Counted from the stretch's first letter, positions 27,054 through 35,772 are shown. The stretch: DNA of 64,000 bases from Paenibacillus phytorum (GCF_013141715.1 NZ_WHOA01000116.1:1-64000); one strand, 5' to 3'. Numbers and translations are program-made. Notes: generated from the sequence alone by a model not told the origin.

Positions 27054-27818
27054 ATGAGCCGCATATTGCTAATTGAGGACGAAGAACGCATTGCCAGGGT
27101 GCTTCAGTTGGAGCTGGAGCATGAAGGCTATGAGGTACATACAAGAGCAGATGGACGCTCTGGACTAAATGCAGCCTTAAACGAGTCAGAGGACTGGGAG
27201 CTTATCCTTCTTGACGTGATGCTGCCGGAGCTTAGCGGTCTAGAGGTGCTTCGCCGCATACGGCAGGTAAATTCTACCCTTCCCATTATCCTGCTGACGG
27301 CACGCGATGCCGTCCCGGACCGTGTCAGCGGACTTGACCAAGGCGCTAACGACTATGTGACGAAGCCTTTTGCCACGATCGAACTGCTCGCCCGTATTCG
27401 CAGTCTACTTCGCCAAAGAAGCTTGCAGGACCAGCCAGTAGAGCAGCCTCATTTGCTGAAAGTGGATGATCTAAGCATGGATTTAAAGAGTAGAGCCGTT
27501 ACCCGAGAAGGTACACCGATCGAATTAACGCCTACGGAGTTTGATTTACTGCGCTTCTTGATTCAACACCAGGACGAAGTGATGTCGCGGGAGCAGATCA
27601 TTTCGGAGGTTTGGGGATATGATTTTGTAGGAGATACGAACGTGGTTGACGTGTATATCCGATATTTGCGGCAAAAGGTGGACAAGCCCTTCTCTTCCAA
27701 GCTCATTCAGACGATACGCGGTATCGGCTACTTGCTGAAAGTTGAACCTTCCTCAAGCAAAGAGGCGGACGATTCAACTGGTGAAGCTGTCCCCAAAGAC
27801 GGGCAGACCCCCTCATGA
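27054..27818 (+). CDS. OmpR-family response regulator (second system)
   Basis: A 254-residue regulator. Receiver domain has acidic DE (9-10), phospho-acceptor Asp54 (LLDVMLPEL) and Lys in TKPFATIELLARI; the winged helix has ELTPTEFDLLRFL and IRGIGYLLKVE. An acidic tail of about 20 residues (SSSKEADDSTGEAVPKDGQT) extends past the normal end. The RBS is weak. Overlaps its kinase by 4 bp. Confidence 0.93.
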   Translation: MSRILLIEDEERIARVLQLELEHEGYEVHTRADGRSGLNAALNESEDWELILLDVMLPELSGLEVLRRIRQVNSTLPIILLTARDAVPDRVSGLDQGANDYVTKPFATIELLARIRSLLRQRSLQDQPVEQPHLLKVDDLSMDLKSRAVTREGTPIELTPTEFDLLRFLIQHQDEVMSREQIISEVWGYDFVGDTNVVDVYIRYLRQKVDKPFSSKLIQTIRGIGYLLKVEPSSSKEADDSTGEAVPKDGQTPS

Positions 27819-29182
27819 GCCTTAAGCTGAAGATCACACTGTGGGTTTCTGCAGGACTGATGTTGATCCTTTTTTTCAGCTTCATTTTTGTCTACTATAT
27901 GTTCATTCGAGTTACAACCAAGGGCGAAGTCGAGCTGCTGAAAGAAAAAGCCCGCACCCTCATTCTGAAGGATTTGCCTAATCATCCTGAGTTTTGGCAG
28001 AATAACTCGCAGATGGAAGAACTCCTCATTCCGCAAGAAATGGTACGTTATATTGCTCCCGATTCAAAGGTGGTTTACCAAATCTATTCCGACCCCAAGC
28101 TGCTCAGCTATTCTGCCGATTATGTAGACAAAGAAACAGTCATCATAGAAACGGCGCCCGACGGAATTTTTATATTCGTGAAAATGCCTGTGTACAAAGA
28201 AGGTCATCAGGTGGCTATTTTAGAAATTGGACGCAACTTGCGAAGGTTGGGCGAATACTCCCGCATGCTCATTTCTATTCTTTTATTAACTTCCACAGGT
28301 GCGCTGATATTAGCTCTCCTTGGGGGTTATTTCTACACGAATGTGCTCTTTCGTCCGCTTCAGCAGCTAGTTACCACGATGCAAAACATTGAAAAAAGCG
28401 GCTCATTTAGGCACATCCCCATGCCTGAAAAGCTCACAAATGATGAGTTAATCATGCTTGGCGCAACATTTAATAGAATGATTGATAGGCTGCAGGAAAT
28501 GTTTCAAAAGCAGGAGCAATTCCTTGCGGATGCCTCACACGAGCTGCGTACGCCGCTCACGATCATTGAGAGCTACGCTAGCTTATTGCGAAGATGGGCT
28601 TTCCGAGATGACAAGCTGCGTGAAGAAGCGCTCGAAGCCATCATCTCCGAATCAGCCCAGCTGAAGATTCTCACGCAAAATCTGCTTTCTCTTACCGATA
28701 AAGAGCGAGAAGACTGTGAACAAAAGAGCACCTTCGATCTCCTTCCGATTGCCCAGCAAACCGCAGCCTCGCTTAGAGTTACCTCTAGCAGAGAGATTGA
28801 GGTGCAGATCGAGCAAGACCTGAAAGAGCTTCATATGAACGGAGATCCCTATAAGATCAGGCAGCTTCTCATTATTTTGCTAGATAATGCACTCAAATAC
28901 AGCCAGCAAATGGTCGTGTTGAAAATCGGCGTCACAGAGAGCAAGTGGGTCACTATCGAAGTCATAGATCAAGGTATTGGCATCGCGGAAAGTGACTTAC
29001 CGCACCTTTTTGACCGCTTCTATCGGACGGATAAAGCAAGGAATCGCAAGCAAGGCGGAGTGGGTCTGGGACTGGCTATTGCGGAGCATATCGTTCAGAA
29101 GCATGAAGGGACTATTCAGCTCAAAAGCTGTTTAGGTCAAGGAACTACCGCATTGATTACGCTGCCAAAAACGTGTCAATAA
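27815..29182 (+). CDS. Sensor histidine kinase (second system)
   Basis: A 455-residue kinase. TM1 about 8-31, an extracytoplasmic domain of about 120 residues, TM2 about 150-175, HAMP, HisKA with His242 in DASHELRTP, then HATPase (NALKYSQQ, DQGIGIAE, GGVGLGLAI). It resembles the ArlS/CusS-like group. ATGA coupling with the regulator. The next gene encodes an NlpC/P60 hydrolase, a plausible target. Confidence 0.93.
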   Translation: MSLKLKITLWVSAGLMLILFFSFIFVYYMFIRVTTKGEVELLKEKARTLILKDLPNHPEFWQNNSQMEELLIPQEMVRYIAPDSKVVYQIYSDPKLLSYSADYVDKETVIIETAPDGIFIFVKMPVYKEGHQVAILEIGRNLRRLGEYSRMLISILLLTSTGALILALLGGYFYTNVLFRPLQQLVTTMQNIEKSGSFRHIPMPEKLTNDELIMLGATFNRMIDRLQEMFQKQEQFLADASHELRTPLTIIESYASLLRRWAFRDDKLREEALEAIISESAQLKILTQNLLSLTDKEREDCEQKSTFDLLPIAQQTAASLRVTSSREIEVQIEQDLKELHMNGDPYKIRQLLIILLDNALKYSQQMVVLKIGVTESKWVTIEVIDQGIGIAESDLPHLFDRFYRTDKARNRKQGGVGLGLAIAEHIVQKHEGTIQLKSCLGQGTTALITLPKTCQ

Positions 29183-29405
29183 AAACATTATAATGGGATT
29201 CTCATCATATTCTCAGAATTCACCTTAACACCTTTCATACCACTGATCTCAGGGTTACAAGGTAAATGTTAGGTGGAATTTCATCTGGTATACTTGGGCT
29301 TAGGTGGACGAACGCCCAAGTTAGCTCAGTAGAAGAGTCATGCAAATCAAGTTTTCTAATGAAAACTCAGCATAGGCTTACGAAAACTCTAAGGAGGCAA
29401 ACCAG

Positions 29406-29924
29406 ATGAAAAACCAACAACCAACGTGGTACAAGAAACTAGTCATAGCGGCATTGACCGTTTCCATAGGACTTTCTGCAGGAATGGTGAGCGCGCCCCA
29501 TCAAGCCGGGGCAGCGGAGGCCATTGATGCCTCAATCACAGCAACTTCTCGCGGCAGTCAAGTCATTTCGATCGGTAAAAACTATTTGGGAAGACCTTAT
29601 CAATTCGGTGCTAAAGCGGGTCAAACGCGAACATTTGACTGCTCTTCCTTCACTCAATACGTGTTCAAGCGGGTTGGCGTAAACCTGCCGCGGACCTCTA
29701 AGCAGCAATCCCATGTCGGAAGCTACGTATCCAGAAGCAACCTACGCACAGGCGATCTCGTGTTTTTCTCTATTCCAGGCAAACCTGGCGTCATTAACCA
29801 TGTAGCCATTTATATGGGTAACGGCAACCTGCTGCAAACATACGGTGCAGGCGGAGTCCGTATTACTAACATTAACAGCGGAACTTGGTCGTCCCGTTAC
29901 ATGACCGCTCGCCGCGTCCTATAG
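29406..29924 (+). CDS. Secreted NlpC/P60 (C40) peptidase
   Basis: A 172-residue secreted cell-wall endopeptidase. Signal peptide to about residue 37 (AGA-AEA), then a single NlpC/P60 domain with Cys79 in FDCSSFTQYVF, His132 in NHVAIYMGNG and a third polar residue downstream. It is expected to cut gamma-D-Glu-diaminopimelate bonds. It lacks LysM or SH3 cell-wall-binding domains. RBS AAGGAGG is strong. A 220-bp upstream region with loose TCA-type 11-bp repeats (29200-29238) and TATACT (29289) may be controlled by the preceding two-component system. Confidence 0.92.
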   Translation: MKNQQPTWYKKLVIAALTVSIGLSAGMVSAPHQAGAAEAIDASITATSRGSQVISIGKNYLGRPYQFGAKAGQTRTFDCSSFTQYVFKRVGVNLPRTSKQQSHVGSYVSRSNLRTGDLVFFSIPGKPGVINHVAIYMGNGNLLQTYGAGGVRITNINSGTWSSRYMTARRVL

Positions 29925-29936
29925 TCACACAAGGAT

Positions 29937-29973
29937 AACCCTCAGCCATATGGCTTGAGGGTTTTTGTTTTTC
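29937..29973 (+). terminator. Terminator of the NlpC/P60 gene
   Basis: AACCCTCA and TGAGGGTT enclose a GCCATATGGC palindrome, followed by a T-rich tail. Confidence 0.8.
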
Positions 29974-30020
29974 ACCTAGGAGTCTGCATGCAATCAATGT
30001 ACTCCGCCCCTCCTGGCTTG

Positions 30021-30485
30021 CTAGTAACGGATGTACGCTTCAACATAGTTCTCCCTTAAGCCTCGCTTGCGCACCTTGATCTGCAGCAGACGTTGTTTGT
30101 AGCTCACTCTAGCCGTCCTTGGCTGCACAAGGGTCGGTAGCTTAATGATTCGGTTCTTGCCGCTGAGAAAGCCGGTTACCTTAATCTGATTGGATTTCAC
30201 AAACACCTGAAGCGCTCTTGGATTTTCATCTTTGGCAATTTTCACTTTAATAATGACATGTTCATGCGTCTCAAAGATTTCTGAGCCCGCATATTCTTGG
30301 GAAGAGAGATTGGCATCCATACCCGGCATCGCTTTTTTCAGCATGTCCTGTACATATCCCTCGGCCCACGTCATATTATCTAGAAAGGTCTGCCCTTTTT
30401 CACCGAAAGGCAGCTTCTGCCCAAGGAACTTCTCAACTTGCTCCCACTTTAACCAAGGATGGCGATTAAACCCGCTCAAGCCCAT
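30021..30485 (-). CDS. Hsp20-like spore protein, GerT-like
   Basis: About 150 residues. The C-terminal two thirds (EIFETHEHVIIKVKIAKDENPRALQVFVKSNQIKVTGFLSG...RTARVSYKQRLLQIKVRK) is a beta-rich alpha-crystallin (Hsp20) fold; the N-terminal part is helical with several Trp. Divergent from gerPA, and a sporulation-type -10 (CATATACTG) lies inside the longest frame, so start is likely downstream of 30533. GAGGTG sits right before ATGGGC, making the ATG at 30485 or the TTG at 30479 the likely start. GerT, an Hsp20-like germination protein, is the closest named idea. Confidence 0.75.
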   Translation of the reverse strand: MGLSGFNRHPWLKWEQVEKFLGQKLPFGEKGQTFLDNMTWAEGYVQDMLKKAMPGMDANLSSQEYAGSEIFETHEHVIIKVKIAKDENPRALQVFVKSNQIKVTGFLSGKNRIIKLPTLVQPRTARVSYKQRLLQIKVRKRGLRENYVEAYIRY

Positions 30486-30550
30486 CACCTCATTTTCACT
30501 AGCAGTATATGTGCCTACTCCCTGATGTGACACCCAAATGAAAAACAGGG

Positions 30551-30579
30551 CACCTCTAGGCGAATACCCTCATATACTA
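30551..30579 (+). promoter_or_regulatory. Sigma-K-type promoter of gerP
   Basis: CACC at 30551-30554 and CATATACTA at 30571-30579 match the sigma-K pattern (AC near -35, CATAnnnTA at -10, about 16-17 bp apart). gerP operons are known to be transcribed late in the mother cell by sigma-K. Confidence 0.6.
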
Positions 30580-30609
30580 TAGTTGTGATAAGCGCAAGGG
30601 GGATCGACT

Positions 30610-30834
30610 ATGCCATCTATCGTAGGGAATGTCAAAATCATCAGCGTGGGGCCGAGCTCCGTCGTCCACTTCGGCGATTCCTTTATCATCGCACCTACTA
30701 GCTCCTCCAAAACTTTTGCCGGAGCAGGCTCATTTAATACCGGGGACTTCCCTCGTATCTATAATGCCTATAGCACCACCGTAACCAACGATTCCGACCT
30801 TATCGAAAACAATGCCAGCGGAATAATCATTTAA
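30610..30834 (+). CDS. gerPA: Spore germination protein GerPA (GerPA/PF type)
   Basis: A 74-residue protein (MPSIVGNVKIISVGPSSVVHFGDSF...SKTFAGAGSFNTGDF...DSDLIENN). It matches the GerPA/GerPF fold, and its SKTFAGAGSFN and NDSDLI elements favour GerPA. GerP proteins act in the spore coat to let germinants reach the inner membrane. First gene of the operon. Confidence 0.88.
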   Translation: MPSIVGNVKIISVGPSSVVHFGDSFIIAPTSSSKTFAGAGSFNTGDFPRIYNAYSTTVTNDSDLIENNASGIII

Positions 30835-30874
30835 ATCAATTCATTTATTAACCTGAGCGAGGTGTTCATCCAAA

Positions 30875-31084
30875 ATGAACTGGACCATCCATCAGACCAT
30901 TATGATTCAGCATTTAAAAGTGGACTCAGTGGCTAACTCCTCCGTTCTGCAAATTGGCACCGCCGGATCTATCCGATCATTATCCAATCTTTACAATACA
31001 GGCGGCTTCGTTGAATCCGCTCCACAGCTTGGGGCAAACGCAATCAACCCAGTTTCTCTGGTTCCTTTACCACCGCCAACTTGA
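30875..31084 (+). CDS. gerPB: Spore germination protein GerPB
   Basis: A 69-residue protein, MNWTIHQTIMIQHLKVDSVANSSVLQIGTAGSIRSLSNLYNTGG..., with the NSSVLQIGTAGSI core and the C-terminal SLVPLPPP typical of GerPB. Coat permeability role shared with the operon. Confidence 0.9.
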   Translation: MNWTIHQTIMIQHLKVDSVANSSVLQIGTAGSIRSLSNLYNTGGFVESAPQLGANAINPVSLVPLPPPT

Positions 31085-31151
31085 TATAGACATTGGTATT
31101 AGGAGTCACAAGTTACAACTGATTGAAGCCGGAAGGAGGTGCCTTTCCTAG

Positions 31152-31916
31152 ATGCATAATTGTATTACTTGGCAGCAATGGGCCCAGCAGGTCTCCGCCT
31201 ATATTGAAATGCAAAAACAGCGAATCGATACGCTTGAACAAACGGTAACCAAACTGCAAACGGACCTTAACGCCTTGAAAAATCAGAAGGGCGTCCACAT
31301 CGATAAAATTGAATATAAATTCGATCAACTCAAAGTCGAAAAGCTAGACGGGACCTTAACAATCGGTATCAGCCCCAGCTTACTTGACAATATCGATGAC
31401 CTCTCAGTGAATGGTGCCTCGATGGGCAAATATGCTGGAGCTGATGCGAGTTCATTTTTTCAGGGGAAGGGGCAAGGACAAAGTCAAGGTCAAGGGCAAG
31501 GGATAAGTACATGGGAAGGTATAGGGCAAAGAGCACAAGGGCAAGATCAGGGGCAGGGGAAAGGGACGGGGCATCAAGGTCAAGATCCGGGGAAAGGAAG
31601 TACCTCTGGTTTTGGCATTCAGCAGGAGGTCTCTAGCGGGATAGAACAATATTTGCAATATGGTGTTCATGCCGATATGAACAATCTGGAAAACAAATAT
31701 CAGTATCCATTGGACGAGGATTACAAAGCCCTCATTATCGATGATATCCGTAAACAGTTAGACACACGCATTCAGCATTATGTCAATCAATACCGCGGTG
31801 TTGGTTTCAAAGAACCAATGGAGGCCGTTACAACTAGCATCTTTGAGAAAACAAAACAAGACATAATCAGTGCAATTGAGAGTTACATATCCAGTTTACC
31901 AAGGAAGGAAGGCTAA
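31152..31916 (+). CDS. gerPC: Spore germination protein GerPC with Gln/Gly insert
   Basis: A 254-residue protein. N-terminal coiled coil (about 10-50), then the conserved HIDKIEYKFDQLKVEKLDGTLTIGI region, and a C-terminal helical domain (DDIRKQLDTRIQHYVNQY). Between about 100 and 150 is a repetitive Gln/Gly/Lys tract (GQGQSQGQGQG and similar) that ordinary GerPC proteins lack, making this one longer than usual. RBS GGAGGTG. Confidence 0.9.
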   Translation: MHNCITWQQWAQQVSAYIEMQKQRIDTLEQTVTKLQTDLNALKNQKGVHIDKIEYKFDQLKVEKLDGTLTIGISPSLLDNIDDLSVNGASMGKYAGADASSFFQGKGQGQSQGQGQGISTWEGIGQRAQGQDQGQGKGTGHQGQDPGKGSTSGFGIQQEVSSGIEQYLQYGVHADMNNLENKYQYPLDEDYKALIIDDIRKQLDTRIQHYVNQYRGVGFKEPMEAVTTSIFEKTKQDIISAIESYISSLPRKEG

Positions 31917-31919
31917 AAT

Positions 31920-32102
31920 ATGCTGAACTTACATGTGGAAAACAAACAACTTTTCGTAGGTGACGTGCGAATCATCGGGGTAGCCAGTTCCTCGGTATTT
32001 CTCATTGGCGATACAGAAGTCATTTCATTGTCCTCCATGTTCGACACGCCTCCCGAATCGGTCATCATTTCTCCATTCGTACCACTTCCAGCGGAGAAAT
32101 AA
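31920..32102 (+). CDS. gerPD: Spore germination protein GerPD
   Basis: A 60-residue protein, MLNLHVENKQLFVGDVRIIGVASSSVFLIGDTEVISLSSMFDTPPESV, with the SSSVFLIGD element typical of GerPD. It starts 3 bp after the gerPC stop. Confidence 0.9.
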   Translation: MLNLHVENKQLFVGDVRIIGVASSSVFLIGDTEVISLSSMFDTPPESVIISPFVPLPAEK

Positions 32103-32105
32103 CCC

Positions 32106-32558
32106 ATGGCTCGCTTATCCATCGTTGGCAATGTCTATATCGATGACTTAGGCTCTAGCAGTATCATGCATGTTGGTGATAACATCAACACAGCCCTAAA
32201 AACAAGAGTCTTCGCTGTCCAACGTGAAGTTCCCTTCTATTATGGGAATGAGGGAAGCTTCAAGGCTTATCCCTTTTTTCAAAGACCCTTTCCCATCCCC
32301 CAGCCACCGGAACCCTTCACAATGTGTGTGGATAACTTAGGCTCATTTATTCGTGTGCAAAATATCCGTATTTTAGGCGTTTCCTCATCCGCTATGCTGC
32401 AGATCGGCAGTAATCGTATCACCAGTGCCGAAGCCCACGTCAAAAATATCCGTCAATTCGTCACAGATAAACCCGGCCCCAAAGAAAAGACAACCTTCGT
32501 CAAACTGGGCAAAGAAGAAGGCATCGGTTTCTTCGAAGCAGCTCCCAAGCAGACTTAG
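32106..32558 (+). CDS. gerPE: Spore germination protein GerPE
   Basis: A 150-residue protein with the repeated element SSS-M-x-IGD/IGS twice (LGSSSIMHVGDN near 18 and VSSSAMLQIGSN near 97) as in GerPE. It ends the operon; no gerPF-like gene follows before 33.0 kb. Confidence 0.88.
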   Translation: MARLSIVGNVYIDDLGSSSIMHVGDNINTALKTRVFAVQREVPFYYGNEGSFKAYPFFQRPFPIPQPPEPFTMCVDNLGSFIRVQNIRILGVSSSAMLQIGSNRITSAEAHVKNIRQFVTDKPGPKEKTTFVKLGKEEGIGFFEAAPKQT

Positions 32559-33028
32559 GTGACTGTCGATTCATTCATCCATCTTTCTCTACATTAAGGT
32601 GTCTTTCATCGGGATCAATTGTCATATATGCTCGCTGAAGTTGCTGGATGAATGAATCCCTATTTGCGGCAGAATGATGTTGTAAAAAATGCAACAATTG
32701 CTGCCTAAATCTCGCCTATCTTGTAGAAAATACAACATTGGTATCCACTATAGCTCATAACCATTTACAATGCTGCTGAACGGTTGAAAATCAAATTTGT
32801 TTTTAGCTACTGGGAGCGAGTGTTACTGGAAACGCTGGCTACTTGGCGAAGGAGTATCAGCTTCTTTGCTGCTACTGGCAGTGGAGGTACATCTGCTCAT
32901 TGCCGAGCCTGACGTTGAAGGAAGCTATCTTCTTCTTTGTAGGTCCTTACGCTGGAGGAGCTATCTGGTTGCAACTGAGAATTAGCGGCGAGGCAAGGCA
33001 GTAACCTAAGCGCTTGGATAAGCAAAAC
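32559..33028. repeat. Intergenic region with TGTTGTA palindromes
   Basis: No convincing gene. TGTTGTAAAAAATGCAACA at about 32688 and a diverged TTGTAGAAAATACAACA near 32731 belong to the family seen at 16.7-16.9 kb. The open frame 32797-32985 has repeated GLYxLL-like low complexity and no RBS. Confidence 0.5.
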
Positions 33029-33074
33029 AAAGAACCGCACCCCACTCGGCAAGCCGGAGTAGGGTGCGGTTCTC
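33029..33074 (-). terminator. Terminator of the GH18-SLH gene
   Basis: AGAACCGCACCC pairs with GGGTGCGGTTCT around an inner ACTC/GAGT stem; on the minus strand it is followed by TTGTTTTG. Confidence 0.75.
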
Positions 33075-33087
33075 TGCTAGAGCCGGC

Positions 33088-34728
33088 TCACTTCGTGAGC
33101 AGCGGCTGGGCGCGGCTGAGCAGCGCCGCCATCTCCCCGCGCGTCAGCGACGCGCTTGGATGGAACGTGCCGTCCGCGTAGCCGTTGACAAGGCCATTGC
33201 TGCTCATAGCAGCGATGGCCTCCGCCGACCAGCTTCCTGCCGGCACGTCGGTGAAGCCCTTCGCAGCAGCTCCGCCGCTGGCCTGCGAAGTCAACTTCAA
33301 AGCGCGGGACAGCAGCACACTCATCTGCTCCCGCGTCATGATCTGATCCGGCGCGAAGCGATCGCTGCTGATCCCTTGGATCAGCCCGCTCATCTTCGCG
33401 GTCTGGATATCCTGCCACGCCCAGTGGGTGGCAGGGACATCACTGAACGAGGCGCCTATCGCTCCCGCCTCGGCTTTCAAGCCCAGCACGCGCACGATAA
33501 TCGTCGCGGCTTCGGCTCGCGTGAGCGCCGCGTCCGGCGCGAACCGGTCAGCGGCTTTACCGAGCATCCAGCCTCGGTTCGCAGCGGCCAGCACGTCAGC
33601 TTGCGCCCAATGCTTCTGCATGTCGGCGAAGTAAAACCCATCCGACCACAGACTGTAATAGTCCCATGTATCAGACGATTCCTGATTCAGGCTCCAGCTT
33701 CCAGTTCCCTTCAAGTTGTACTTGTCTACCAGTTTCAGCTTTTCTTTGAGCGACTGTTCGTTCTCGAACCACACGGTGTAGTCGCCGGGGCCGAGCTTAT
33801 TCCCATACACACTAGACGCAGCATCGGTTGGGCTTATCGTAAACGTTGCTACCGGTGATTGGCTAACAGCATCATAACGCACTGTTCCTTTATACATGTC
33901 AATCAGGTTCATCAGTGTCTGATCGGATACACCTGAGCCGTTTGCGGCAGCATCTTGATTCCAGTACCGCCCGTAGAACGGAACACCAAGAACTATTTTA
34001 TCAGCTGGTGCCTGCGATACTGCGTATTGAATCGATTTCTCGACAAAGGGCAGGCTTGCCACAGGCCCCGGAGTTGGATCTCCAGGATAGCTTTCATCAT
34101 AAGCCATGACCATTAAGTAATCACTTACCGCGGCTAATGCCTTGTAATCATACAAAGCAATCCAGCTCTTCGTTGTCCCTGTAGGGTTCGCTGCAACAGC
34201 CACGGATACTTCCATCCGGCTCGGGAGTTTATCGCGCAGCATTTTGACCATATCCGTATATTTATCCCGGTAGGCTGCATCTACATTCTCAATATCCAAA
34301 TTGATGCCATCTAACTTATTATCCTCGATAGCCTTTACAATTTGATTCACAAGCGCTTCACGATTATCAATAGCTTTCTCACCTAGCGTCCTATCGAAAT
34401 CGTTGCTAAGAAAAGGGACAACCTTCTTCCCTCTCGCATGCATGTCGGTTATGAAGGAAGGCTGAAGAGAATCGGATAGCTGCAAACTACCGTCTGCCTG
34501 GATATTAAAATAACTAGGCGAGATAACATCGAGGGTCTGACCGCTTTTATCCACTTGCGAGGTATAGGAATTTGGACTCCCGAAGAAGAGATAGGACATC
34601 GTAAATTTCCCTTGAGACGAGCTAGCTTCAGCCTTAACACGAGGTTCTGAGCTTGTTGCCATTGTCAAAAGCCCCGCGGCGGCTAGTATAATCAAGCATT
34701 TGCTCCATCGATTTTTGGCTTTATTCAT
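33088..34728 (-). CDS. SLH-anchored glycoside hydrolase family 18 protein
   Basis: A 546-residue exported protein: signal peptide to about 34, a GH18 domain (about 40-355), then three SLH motifs (about 360-415, 420-480, 485-540). The GH18 catalytic signature is LDGINLDIENVD with Glu147, matching DxxDxDxE. Spore-cortex or peptidoglycan N-acetylglucosaminidases (YaaH/SleL group) are the nearest relatives; the SLH motifs should tether it to secondary cell-wall polymer. The SLH part (33088-33640) is much GC-richer than the GH18 part, as if joined from another source. Confidence 0.92.
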   Translation of the reverse strand: MNKAKNRWSKCLIILAAAGLLTMATSSEPRVKAEASSSQGKFTMSYLFFGSPNSYTSQVDKSGQTLDVISPSYFNIQADGSLQLSDSLQPSFITDMHARGKKVVPFLSNDFDRTLGEKAIDNREALVNQIVKAIEDNKLDGINLDIENVDAAYRDKYTDMVKMLRDKLPSRMEVSVAVAANPTGTTKSWIALYDYKALAAVSDYLMVMAYDESYPGDPTPGPVASLPFVEKSIQYAVSQAPADKIVLGVPFYGRYWNQDAAANGSGVSDQTLMNLIDMYKGTVRYDAVSQSPVATFTISPTDAASSVYGNKLGPGDYTVWFENEQSLKEKLKLVDKYNLKGTGSWSLNQESSDTWDYYSLWSDGFYFADMQKHWAQADVLAAANRGWMLGKAADRFAPDAALTRAEAATIIVRVLGLKAEAGAIGASFSDVPATHWAWQDIQTAKMSGLIQGISSDRFAPDQIMTREQMSVLLSRALKLTSQASGGAAAKGFTDVPAGSWSAEAIAAMSSNGLVNGYADGTFHPSASLTRGEMAALLSRAQPLLTK

Positions 34729-34819
34729 CGGCCACCTCCCATTTCTAGTATCTAGCTGCTTCTCTCTATTTTGCTAGAAACAATAGGAATGTGCTAGGAG
34801 TAAATATTGGGGATAACAA

Positions 34820-34860
34820 AAAAACGTTACTTGAGAGCATTCTGCTCCGAGTAACGGTTT
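34820..34860 (-). terminator. Terminator of the diguanylate cyclase gene
   Basis: CGTTACT(T/C)GGAGCA-type stem (CGTTACTCGGAGCAG with complement TGCTCTCAAGTAACG) and seven T on the minus strand. Confidence 0.75.
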
Positions 34861-35772
34861 CTAATAAAACTGGTAGTGATTACGGCCTTTGCCCTTCACT
34901 TTGTATAGAGCAATATCTACTTCCTTCATCATGCTAGTCGCATCGGTCTCATTCGAGCGGTACATCGTAATCCCCATACTTACTGTTGCGCGAAACTGTT
35001 GACCCTGTATTTCCCATGGCTGTTCAAAACACCGAACGATACGCTGGGCCACGCTTTCCACGTGTTCCTTACAATCCACCGCGGGCAATAAGATGGTGAA
35101 CTCGTCGCCTCCCATGCGGGCAAACATATCAACCTCACGGAGACATCCTTTGATTCGGTGAGTGAAATCCTGCAAGAACGCATCTCCTACATCATGGCCC
35201 ATCGTATCATTAATCACTTTGAAATCATCTATATCTAAGTATAAAAGTCCAAACGGTCTCTTCGTCCGATTCGCTTTCAAAAGCATTTGCTGCAGATGCT
35301 CCTTAAACATTCGCCGGTTAGGCAAACCTGTCAGAGGATCATGATAAGCCATGGCAATAAGGCGGCTCTCTTGATTTTTGCGCAGCGTGATATCCGTTAG
35401 AACGAAAGAAATCTCGGCTAGAACACCCTCGTCATTACGAATTGGAATCGCGGTGCACTCGAACCAGATAATATTCTTACTTGCACTTCTCGCTCGAAAT
35501 TCTAGCTTACTGCTGCTGCAAGTTTGCAAGGTTTTGATAAACATTTTATGTAAATCCATACCATATTCCGAATCGATAAAGTCCACCACTTGCTGAAAGT
35601 CACTAGGTATAAATCCTATCACCTCACTAAAATTCTTGGAGGCGTACGTCAAATTTCCATAAACATCAAATATGCTAAACAGATCCCAAGCTTGCTCGAT
35701 GAATTGGCGTACGAATGTATCCTTCTGTAACGATGAATGTTTGGCGATATCCGCATCAGCCTTATGACTCAT
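34861..35772 (-). CDS. PAS-GGDEF diguanylate cyclase
   Basis: About 303 residues. A PAS domain (about 20-130, WDLFSIFDVYGNLTYASKNFSEVIGF) feeds a GGDEF domain with DIDDFKVINDTMGHDVGD and an intact ARMGGDEF active site. The I-site RxxD (REVD) lies five residues before GGDEF, so product inhibition by cyclic di-GMP is likely. No TM segment: a cytoplasmic sensor cyclase. I start at 35772; the longer frame to 35853 has no RBS. A PilZ effector is encoded at 40400. Confidence 0.92.
   Translation of the reverse strand: MSHKADADIAKHSSLQKDTFVRQFIEQAWDLFSIFDVYGNLTYASKNFSEVIGFIPSDFQQVVDFIDSEYGMDLHKMFIKTLQTCSSSKLEFRARSASKNIIWFECTAIPIRNDEGVLAEISFVLTDITLRKNQESRLIAMAYHDPLTGLPNRRMFKEHLQQMLLKANRTKRPFGLLYLDIDDFKVINDTMGHDVGDAFLQDFTHRIKGCLREVDMFARMGGDEFTILLPAVDCKEHVESVAQRIVRCFEQPWEIQGQQFRATVSMGITMYRSNETDATSMMKEVDIALYKVKGKGRNHYQFY

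Noticed and set aside
29295..29405. Possible riboswitch leader before the NlpC/P60 gene
   Set aside because: About 110 bp with hairpin potential but no match to the c-di-AMP, c-di-GMP or other motifs I know.
32797..32985. 62-residue open frame after gerPE
   Set aside because: No RBS, low-complexity Leu/Ser/Trp content, lies in a repeat-bearing intergenic region.
33064..33858. 264-residue plus-strand open frame
   Set aside because: Antisense to the GC-rich SLH-coding part of the GH18 gene; frame composition (Arg/His-rich) is typical of shadows over GC-rich genes. No RBS.
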